Origin: Schaalia odontolytica | Lineage (GTDB): Bacteria > Actinomycetota > Actinomycetes > Actinomycetales > Actinomycetaceae | NCBI GenBank assembly: GCA_958415245.1 | Contig: CATYYP010000111.1 | Coordinates: 1 to 6,330, forward strand | Direction of reading: 5' to 3' | DNA length: 6,330 nt | Shown here: in pieces, positions 1 to 4,422 of the stretch | How positions within the stretch are numbered: the stretch's first letter is position 1 | How the letters are laid out: every line of letters starts with the position of its first letter | Position numbers and translations under genes: made by a program | Notes under the pieces: model-generated | The model's input: the letters and a program-made list of their open reading frames with translations, nothing else | The model's database searches: none | What the model was told of the DNA's origin: nothing

Positions 1-41
1 GCTGAATGGGTCTGCGTTTTGGCGGATTCGGTGTCTGTCAT
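1..41 (-). CDS. Possible 5' end of a divergent gene (partial, runs off the window)
   Basis: On the minus strand an ATG at 41-39 opens a frame that stays open to the window edge and reads MTDTESAKTQTHS. The Thr/Ser/Glu/Ala/Lys composition is typical of a disordered actinobacterial N-terminus. No Shine-Dalgarno is visible upstream of the ATG, and the 20-bp repeat array begins about 20 bp before it. In other actinobacteria a UvrD/PcrA-type helicase gene lies near sucC, so that is one possible identity, but thirteen codons cannot show it. The plus strand is also open here (positions 1-195), but that frame runs through the repeats and looks like chance. Confidence 0.35.
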   Translation of the reverse strand, partial: MTDTESAKTQTHS

Positions 42-60
42 GGTGTGTTGGTCGCGCGTA

Positions 61-110
61 AACCCGCTATTGCGAGTGTTAACCCGCTATATCGCACGTG
101 AACCCGCTAT
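61..110. repeat. Left 20-bp-period array (three perfect decamers)
   Basis: The decamer AACCCGCTAT occurs perfectly at 61-70, 81-90 and 101-110, exactly 20 bp apart. The 10-bp intervals differ: TGCGAGTGTT and ATCGCACGTG, with TTGGAGTGTG after the last copy. Twenty base pairs is close to two helical turns, so the copies lie on one face of the DNA. The array sits just upstream of the likely minus-strand start codon at 41. Repeats and intervals are too short for CRISPR. It could be an operator or iteron-like array, or a member of a dispersed intergenic repeat family; the function is unknown. Confidence 0.8.
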
Positions 111-159
111 TTGGAGTGTGGGCGGGGCTGCCCATGTGCGTATTAGTGGGTTAACGTGC
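94..159. repeat. Imperfect inverted repeat joining the two arrays
   Basis: Positions 94-109 (GCACGTGAACCCGCTA) and 144-159 (TAGTGGGTTAACGTGC) are reverse complements at 14 of 16 positions. At the centre, GGGC (120-123) and GCCC (130-133) can close a small stem over GGGGCT. The facing arrays could therefore extrude a cruciform, or fold as a hairpin if transcribed. The inner bases between the two stems pair poorly. Confidence 0.55.
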
Positions 160-229
160 GTATCAAAGGGTCCAAGCCGCCACCTATCGGGTTAACGTGC
201 GCATTGAGGGGCTAACGCGGCCACCTGTA
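148..229. repeat. Right array: two 41-bp tandem units, inverted relative to the left array
   Basis: Positions 148-188 and 189-229 align without gaps over 41 bp with 30 identities. Both begin with GGGTTAACGTGCG, and both contain CCACCT near the end. Each unit itself looks like two degenerate 20-bp units (a GGGTTAACGTGCG form and a GGG-C-AA-GCC form). A related half unit lies at 135-147. The GGGTT core is the reverse complement of the AACCC core of the left array, so the two arrays face each other around position 126. Confidence 0.75.
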
Positions 230-251
230 GGTCCTGCGCTCCACCAGGTGG
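221..251. repeat. Inverted repeat CCACCTG / CAGGTGG
   Basis: Seven-base perfect arms at 221-227 and 245-251 enclose a 17-nt loop. Two overlapping smaller dyads compete with it: ACCTGTAGGT (223-232) and CCACCAGGTGG (241-251). It marks the end of the right repeat array. No T tract follows, so a terminator is not supported. Confidence 0.4.
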
Positions 252-344
252 GTGAGCGTGCGCGACAAAGTGTGTCGATTCGCCACGCATTGGGCCTCAC
301 GTATATGGGAGCTACGTCCATGCTCGCAGAGATTGAAGGACCTG

Positions 345-501
345 CGGCTCGTGTAGTAGAGCCGAGCAGCGGGAGGGGACAAGCGGTGCACCGCTGGTGC
401 TACAACGCCCTGCGAGTCCCACCGACCCTAGCAACCACCCCCGCAACGCAAAGCGTTGACAAAGGGAAGTGGCTCTCCGGTCAAGGCCATGACAAGCCTT
501 G
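345..501. other. Palindrome-rich intergenic stretch upstream of sucC
   Basis: Four dyads occur in about 160 bp with no supported gene. They are CGGCTC/GAGCCG (345-350 and 359-364), the perfect 14-bp palindrome AGCGGTGCACCGCT (382-395) overlapping GCACC-GCT-GGTGC (388-400), CAACGC-AAA-GCGTTG (444-458), and CAAGGC/GCCTTG with an 8-nt loop (482-487 and 496-501). The third overlaps a TTGACA hexamer (456-461), and the fourth abuts GATAAT (501-506). These could be operators or stems of a transcribed leader. Which of these, if any, is not decidable from one sequence. Confidence 0.4.
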
Positions 502-522
502 ATAATGGGAGGAAATGGCGCG

Positions 523-551
523 TTGACGCCGGTCGCACGTTAGAATTATTG
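523..551 (+). promoter_or_regulatory. Weak candidate promoter of sucCD
   Basis: TAGAAT (541-546) fits the actinobacterial -10 pattern TAnnnT and would start transcription near 552-554, giving a leader of about 33 nt. TTGACG (523-528) resembles a -35 element, but the 12-bp gap to TAGAAT is too short. Normal spacing from TTGACG would point to the poor hexamers TTATTG or TATTGC. A separate GATAAT at 501-506 lacks a -35 at normal distance. The region clearly has promoter-like AT content; the exact elements are uncertain. Confidence 0.3.
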
Positions 552-573
552 CGCTGACCACACCACGTTCAAC

Positions 574-579
574 GGAGGG
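574..579 (+). promoter_or_regulatory. Shine-Dalgarno of sucC
   Basis: GGAGGG lies 6 nt before the GTG at 586 and fixes that codon as the start. The small palindrome CGTTCAACG (566-574) runs into it. Confidence 0.75.
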
Positions 580-585
580 AATAAG

Positions 586-1773
586 GTGGATCTCTACGAG
601 TACCAGGCCCGGCAGATGTTCAAGGAGCACGGCGTGCCCGTGCTCGACTACCGCCTGGCGTCAACCCCCGAAGAGGCACGCGACGGCGCGCGCGAGCTCC
701 TGGCGGACGGTGCGTCGCTGCTGGTCGTCAAGGCGCAGGTGAAGACCGGCGGCCGCGGCAAGGCTGGCGGCGTCAAGCTCGCTCACACCGCCGACGAGGC
801 CTACGAGAAGGCTGAGGCGATCCTCGGCCTCGACATTAAGGGCCACATTGTCAAGAAGGTCATGATCGCGTCCGGCGCGGACATTGCTGCCGAATACTAC
901 TTCTCGATCCTGCTGGACCGCTCGAACCGCCGCCACCTGGCGATGTGCTCGCGCGAAGGCGGCATGGATATTGAGACCCTCGCCAAGGAGCGCCCCGAGG
1001 CTCTCGCGCGCGTCCCCCTCGATCCCACCATTGGTATCGACGCCGAGGTTGCCCGTCGCATCGCGAAGGAAGCCGGGTTTGACGAGGCTACGGCCGAGGC
1101 CATCGCCCCCGTCCTCGAAACCCTGTGGACCGTCTACCGCGATGAGGATGCGACTCTGGTCGAGGTCAACCCGCTGGTTTCCAGCCCCGACGGCTCCGTG
1201 TGGGCCGTGGATGGCAAGGTCACCCTCGACGACAACGCACGATTCCGTCACCCCGGCCACGCCGAGCTGGTGGACGTGGCCGCGCAGGATCCGCGCGAGG
1301 CCGCTGCGAAGGCAGCCGGACTCAACTACGTGCGCCTGGAGGGCCAGGTCGGCATCATCGGTAACGGCGCGGGCCTGGTCATGTCGACGCTCGACGTGGT
1401 CGCGATGGCCGGCGAGGAGTTCGGCGGCATGAAGCCCGCGAACTTCCTCGACATCGGCGGCGGCGCTTCGGCCGAGGTTATGGCAAAGGGCCTGGACATC
1501 ATCCTCGGCGACGAGCAGGTTCGTTCCGTATTCGTCAACGTTTTTGGCGGCATCACCGCATGCGACCAGGTCGCCCGAGGCATTATCGGTGCGCTCGAGA
1601 CGCTGGGCGACGCGGCCTCGAAGCCGCTGGTTGTGCGCCTCGACGGCAACAAGGTCGAGGAGGGGCGCGCGATTCTCGCCGAGGCTGCGCACCCGCTCGT
1701 CCACATGGAAGAAACGATGGACGGCGCGGCCCGGCGTGCAGCTGAGCTCGCAGCCGAGGCCTCGTCGAAGTAA
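586..1773 (+). CDS. sucC: Succinyl-CoA synthetase (ADP-forming) beta subunit
   Basis: This subunit binds the nucleotide and, with SucD, interconverts succinyl-CoA and succinate while making ATP or GTP in the cytosolic TCA cycle. The 395-aa protein (E. coli SucC has 388) starts with the family sequence [12 protein letters not shown]. The N-terminal ATP-grasp domain (about 1-225) holds the nucleotide-binding stretch [16 protein letters not shown] (49-64). By family alignment the Mg-binding residues are N195 in VEVNPL and D209 in VDGK. The C-terminal CoA-ligase domain (about 245-390) holds [21 protein letters not shown] (286-294) and [11 protein letters not shown] (317-327), the loop and helix that face the SucD phosphohistidine. 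No key residue is missing. The GTG start is supported by GGAGG just upstream and by the N-terminus matching the family. It is followed after 26 bp by sucD, so the two are almost certainly co-transcribed. ATP versus GTP preference cannot be read from the sequence. Confidence 0.97.
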   Translation: MDLYEYQARQMFKEHGVPVLDYRLASTPEEARDGARELLADGASLLVVKAQVKTGGRGKAGGVKLAHTADEAYEKAEAILGLDIKGHIVKKVMIASGADIAAEYYFSILLDRSNRRHLAMCSREGGMDIETLAKERPEALARVPLDPTIGIDAEVARRIAKEAGFDEATAEAIAPVLETLWTVYRDEDATLVEVNPLVSSPDGSVWAVDGKVTLDDNARFRHPGHAELVDVAAQDPREAAAKAAGLNYVRLEGQVGIIGNGAGLVMSTLDVVAMAGEEFGGMKPANFLDIGGGASAEVMAKGLDIILGDEQVRSVFVNVFGGITACDQVARGIIGALETLGDAASKPLVVRLDGNKVEEGRAILAEAAHPLVHMEETMDGAARRAAELAAEASSK

Positions 1774-1788
1774 CGACCCGAGAACCGC

Positions 1789-1793
1789 AGGAG
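1789..1793 (+). promoter_or_regulatory. Shine-Dalgarno of sucD
   Basis: AGGAG lies 6 nt before the ATG at 1800, inside the 26-bp sucC-sucD gap. There is no room for a separate promoter or terminator, which supports translation from a sucCD transcript. Confidence 0.75.
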
Positions 1794-1799
1794 AACACC

Positions 1800-2720
1800 A
1801 TGACTATCTTCGTCAACTCTGATACCCGGGTTATCGTCCAGGGCATGACTGGCGCCGAGGGCCGCAAGCACACCCAGCGCATGCTGAGCGCCGGCACGGC
1901 CATCGTGGGCGGCACGAATCCGCGCAAGGCCGGCACGACCGTCACCTTCGACGTGCAGGGCTACGGCCCGGGCGCCGACAAGGTGACCGACGGCCAGGTT
2001 GAGGTCCCCGTCTTCGGCACGGTTGCCGAGGCCCGCGAGGCCACCGGGGCGAACGCCTCTGTCATCTTCGTGCCGCCGGCCTTCGCGAAGGGCGCCGCCC
2101 TCGAGGCCATCGACGCGGGCATCGAGACGATTGTCCTCATCACCGAGGGCATTCCCGTCCAGGATTCCACGATCGTCGTCGAGCGCGCGCTCGCGGCGGG
2201 CGTGCGCCTGATCGGCCCGAACTGCCCCGGCATCATTTCGCCCGGGCAGGCGAACCTGGGCATCACCCCGGCGGATATCACGGGACCGGGCCGCCTCGGC
2301 CTCGTCTCGAAGTCGGGCACGCTGACCTACCAGCTCATGTACGAGCTGCGCGACTTCGGCTTCACGACGTGCCTGGGTATCGGCGGCGACCCGGTTGTGG
2401 GCACCACCCACATCGACGCGCTGGCGGCGTTTGAGGCGGACCCCGACACGGACCTCGTCATCATGATCGGTGAGATCGGCGGTGACGCCGAGGAGCGTGC
2501 TGCTGCATGGATCCAGGAGAACATGACGAAGCCCGTCGTCGCCTACATCGCGGGCTTCACGGCCCCCGAGGGCAAGACCATGGGCCACGCCGGTGCGATC
2601 GTTTCCGGCTCGTCCGGCACGGCTGCCGCGAAGGCGGAGGCGCTCGAGGCCGTGGGCGTGCGCGTGGGGCGCACCCCTTCGCAGACGGCGCAGATCGCGC
2701 GCGAGATCCTCTCGCGCTAA
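1800..2720 (+). CDS. sucD: Succinyl-CoA synthetase alpha subunit
   Basis: The alpha subunit binds CoA and carries the histidine that is transiently phosphorylated in the succinyl-CoA synthetase reaction. The protein has 306 aa (E. coli SucD has 289), with the modest extra length spread over loops. The N-terminal Rossmann-type CoA-binding domain (about 5-125) shows VQGMTGAEG (13-21) and GGTNPRKAG (37-45). The CoA-ligase domain follows, with SKSGTLTYQ (170-178) running into CLGIGGD (191-197), which together match the succinyl-CoA ligase signature. GEIGG lies at 224-228, and MGHAGAI (261-267) contains the active-site histidine H263. All these are intact, so the enzyme should be active. The ATG start has a good Shine-Dalgarno and gives the expected family N-terminus. 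It is the last gene of the sucCD unit; a strong hairpin follows 12 bp after the stop codon. Confidence 0.97.
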   Translation: MTIFVNSDTRVIVQGMTGAEGRKHTQRMLSAGTAIVGGTNPRKAGTTVTFDVQGYGPGADKVTDGQVEVPVFGTVAEAREATGANASVIFVPPAFAKGAALEAIDAGIETIVLITEGIPVQDSTIVVERALAAGVRLIGPNCPGIISPGQANLGITPADITGPGRLGLVSKSGTLTYQLMYELRDFGFTTCLGIGGDPVVGTTHIDALAAFEADPDTDLVIMIGEIGGDAEERAAAWIQENMTKPVVAYIAGFTAPEGKTMGHAGAIVSGSSGTAAAKAEALEAVGVRVGRTPSQTAQIAREILSR

Positions 2721-2732
2721 CGTCACAGCACA

Positions 2733-2777
2733 AATCGGCCCGGGGTCGGCGCGCAGCGTCGCGGCCCCGGGCCGATT
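2733..2777 (+). terminator. Strong hairpin after sucD, probable terminator without a T tract
   Basis: AATCGGCCCGGGG (2733-2745) and CCCCGGGCCGATT (2765-2777) are perfect 13-bp inverted arms. The 19-nt loop can add a further CGCG/CGCG pairing (2750-2753 with 2760-2763). The hairpin starts 12 bp after the sucD stop. Only TT follows the stem, then CTGACAC, so it is not a classic rho-independent terminator. T-poor hairpins after operons are frequent in actinobacteria. It could also protect the sucCD mRNA 3' end. Confidence 0.6.
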
Positions 2778-2781
2778 CTGA

Positions 2782-2787
2782 CACTAT
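2782..2787 (+). promoter_or_regulatory. Possible -10 element for a leaderless perM-like mRNA
   Basis: CACTAT ends 6 nt before the GTG at 2794, the distance expected when transcription starts on the first base of the start codon. It matches TAnnnT except for its first base. The matching -35 position falls inside the upstream hairpin and shows no good hexamer. There is no Shine-Dalgarno before this gene, which makes a leaderless transcript the simplest reading, at modest confidence. Confidence 0.35.
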
Positions 2788-2793
2788 GGGCCT

Positions 2794-4311
2794 GTGAGCG
2801 AGCGCATCAGAGAAGTACCCAGCCCCCGACGAACCACGACCACGTACGTGGCGGATCGAGCGACGATCCGTGTGGCTGTCCCGCGGGGCTGGGCGCGCGG
2901 TGTACTTGCGGTAGTCGAGGCGGCCTTCGCGGGCTGGGGTCTGATCACGGTGTTCACGATGATCGCCTACCTGACGCTGCGCTCGAACTCGTGGATGAAT
3001 GACACGACGCCGCGCGATGCGCTCGGCCTGGGCGGGGACCTGTGGGCCGCTGTCATTGGCGGCACGTCGGTCGTGGGTGACGTGCACTATCGTGCGATCC
3101 CGACGCTGATGGGCGCTCTGCTGGTCGTGTTGGTGCGGATTCTGCTGCGCACGACCGCGGGTTATCCGCGTAGCGCCGCGCTGTTCGCCGTGCCTGGCTT
3201 CCTGCTGACTTCCTGGCTTTTGGCGGGGGCTTCCGGTATTCACTCGCATTGGTGGACGGGCACGATTGGCGGCGTGTTGATCCCGCTGATCGGCTCGGTC
3301 TGGTTCGTTGCCTCGGGCTATTCGCGCGACCATGAGGCACCGTCGATGCAGCACTGGATTTCGGGTGGCCTGAAGCTGGGTGGCCTGTCCGTGGTGGTCC
3401 TAGCGGTTGCCTCGTTCATTGCCTCGGTCATTGCGCTCGTCGCGGGGTGGAGCCGTATGGCGGGTATTCAGGAGCTCCTGGGTGCGTCATCGGCCGCGGA
3501 TACGTCGTTCATCATCGGCGGGCAGGCGTTGTTTGCCCCGACGATCATGGCGTGGGTGGCCTCCTGGTGGTCGGGCGCGGGCTTCCTGACGGCGACGGAT
3601 TCGTTGCATTCGCCGGCGGTTGCCGGCGCTGGGCCGATCCCGCCGATTCCGCTGTTGGGTTCCGTCCCGCAGACCGCTCCCGGCATGTGGGTGATCCTCG
3701 CGCCGATCGCGTTGGGCATCGGCCTCGGTGTTGTCGCGGCTCGTTCGTTCCGTCGTGAGCACCTGCTGCACCAGAGCGCTCAGGGGGTCCTGGCCTCGTT
3801 GATCACCGCGTCGGTGACGGCCCTGTGGATGTGGAGCGCGACGATGAGCCTGGGGTCCGTACGCCTCGCATCGATGGGCCCGCGCGTGGGGTGGGCGACG
3901 CTCGCCCTCGTGCTCGAGATCGCCCTGCCCGCGCTGATCATCGCCCTGGCGACCCACCCGACGACGCGCGCCCTCCTCGGCGAGGGCGCCGGTCGCGTGC
4001 GTAACGAGGGCGAGGCCCTGCGCCGCCGCGCCGCCGAGCGTGCGTCGCGCGTGGGAGCCACTGCCTCGACGGCGGACGAGGCCTGGGCTGAGGCCTCCGA
4101 CCCCGCTGAGGTGGGCGACACGGAAGCAAGCGCCGACGAGGCTGGGGCTGAGGATCTCGAAGCGGTGGCCGATGGGGGAGAAGCGGACGAGATGCCGGAG
4201 GAGACTAGCGAAACCGCCGCCGACGCCGCCGCGGACAGTGAAGCGATCGAGGCCGAAGGTGACGCGGAAGACCCCGAGACGAAGGCGACGCGGCGCGAGG
4301 GCCTGAACTAG
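2794..4311 (+). CDS. Polytopic membrane protein, DUF6350 / PerM-like, with acidic C-terminal tail
   Basis: The 505-aa protein has a short basic N-terminus, then PRGWARGVLAVVEAAFAGWG (30-49), the typical start of the actinobacterial DUF6350 family. Hydrophobic segments that look like membrane helices lie at about 34-61, 101-118, 126-146, 155-174, 194-218, 239-261, 296-316, 328-350 and 365-387, with a weaker one near 83-95. A basic stretch (400-419) leads into a tail rich in Ala, Glu and Asp. Between residues 428 and 496 I count 28 acidic residues and no Lys or Arg. The M. tuberculosis relative PerM is linked to cell division and persistence, and lies in the same sucCD-purH neighbourhood; a role here is inferred only from that. 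An in-frame TGA at 2779-2781 makes GTG 2794 the first possible start. It lacks a Shine-Dalgarno. GTG codons near residues 19 and 27 are weaker alternatives. Confidence 0.85.
   Translation: MSERIREVPSPRRTTTTYVADRATIRVAVPRGWARGVLAVVEAAFAGWGLITVFTMIAYLTLRSNSWMNDTTPRDALGLGGDLWAAVIGGTSVVGDVHYRAIPTLMGALLVVLVRILLRTTAGYPRSAALFAVPGFLLTSWLLAGASGIHSHWWTGTIGGVLIPLIGSVWFVASGYSRDHEAPSMQHWISGGLKLGGLSVVVLAVASFIASVIALVAGWSRMAGIQELLGASSAADTSFIIGGQALFAPTIMAWVASWWSGAGFLTATDSLHSPAVAGAGPIPPIPLLGSVPQTAPGMWVILAPIALGIGLGVVAARSFRREHLLHQSAQGVLASLITASVTALWMWSATMSLGSVRLASMGPRVGWATLALVLEIALPALIIALATHPTTRALLGEGAGRVRNEGEALRRRAAERASRVGATASTADEAWAEASDPAEVGDTEASADEAGAEDLEAVADGGEADEMPEETSETAADAAADSEAIEAEGDAEDPETKATRREGLN
4072..4153 (+). 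repeat. 60-bp-spaced imperfect repeat in the acidic tail
   Basis: Positions 4072-4093 and 4132-4153 match at 19 of 22 bases and are offset by exactly 60 bp (20 codons). They encode ADEAWAEA and ADEAGAED. This suggests that the acidic tail grew partly by duplication of a 20-residue module that has since diverged. Confidence 0.5.
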
Positions 4312-4314
4312 ACT
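4285..4314 (+). promoter_or_regulatory. Candidate purH promoter overlapping the upstream stop codon
   Basis: TAGACT (4309-4314) fits the actinobacterial -10 pattern, and its TAG is also the stop codon of the PerM-like gene. A poor -35-like GCGACG (4285-4290) lies 18 bp upstream. Transcription would begin around 4320-4322, which is the first base of riboswitch stem P1. The fit of start site and aptamer is suggestive, but a single TAnnnT match is weak evidence. Confidence 0.4.
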
Positions 4315-4317
4315 GGG

Positions 4318-4395
4318 AGTCGCCGCGACTGGCGAGGGTGGATTACCACCGGGGAGCGGCCGCATTTCCCGCGAGGCGTCGCCCGCCTGGGCGCC
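4318..4395 (+). ncRNA. ZTP (pfl) riboswitch aptamer controlling purH
   Basis: The sequence matches the conserved core of the ZTP/pfl RNA class, which binds ZMP (AICAR) and ZTP. Stem P1 is GCCGC (4322-4326) with GCGGC (4356-4360). The internal loop has the conserved GACTGGCG (4327-4334) on one side and GGGGA (4351-4355) on the other. Stem P2 is GGTGG (4337-4341) with CCACC (4346-4350) over ATTA. After a linker, the second domain has GCCC-GCCT-GGGC (4381-4392), the conserved CCTGGGC hairpin that forms a pseudoknot with the internal loop, with a possible outer GGCG/CGCC stem (4375-4378 and 4392-4395). The ligand is the substrate of the PurH transformylase domain, which lies 28 nt downstream. No T-tract terminator lies between aptamer and start codon, so control is probably at translation. 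Confidence 0.88.
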
Positions 4396-4397
4396 TG

Positions 4398-4422
4398 GGT
4401 TTGGTCTCAACCTGGAGGAACT
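4398..4422 (+). promoter_or_regulatory. purH Shine-Dalgarno and short riboswitch expression platform
   Basis: GGAGG (4414-4418) lies 4 nt before the ATG at 4423. Directly before it GGTT (4398-4401) and AACC (4409-4412) can form a 4-bp stem, and TCTC (4405-4408) can pair with GAGG of the Shine-Dalgarno (one U-G wobble). Only 27 nt separate the aptamer from the start codon. The pairing partners are my reading of a short sequence; the actual switch helix is not established. Confidence 0.5.

Noticed and set aside
1..195. Plus-strand frame open from the window edge to the TAA at 193-195
   Set aside because: It reads through the repeat arrays, has no protein-like pattern, and conflicts with the better minus-strand start at 41.
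61..229. CRISPR array
   Set aside because: The repeated and variable segments are only about 10 bp each, the unit orientation inverts within the region, and no cas gene is present.
197..502. Plus-strand 101-codon open frame upstream of sucC
   Set aside because: It starts inside the repeat array at a GTG without a Shine-Dalgarno, uses many codons rare in the neighbouring genes (CTA, GTA, CGA, GGA), spans several palindromes, and resembles no family I know.
531..559. Operator-like dyad GGTC-GCA / TGC-GCT-GACC around the candidate sucC -10
   Set aside because: The arms are short and interrupted by a 3-nt bulge, and do not match any regulator consensus I know.
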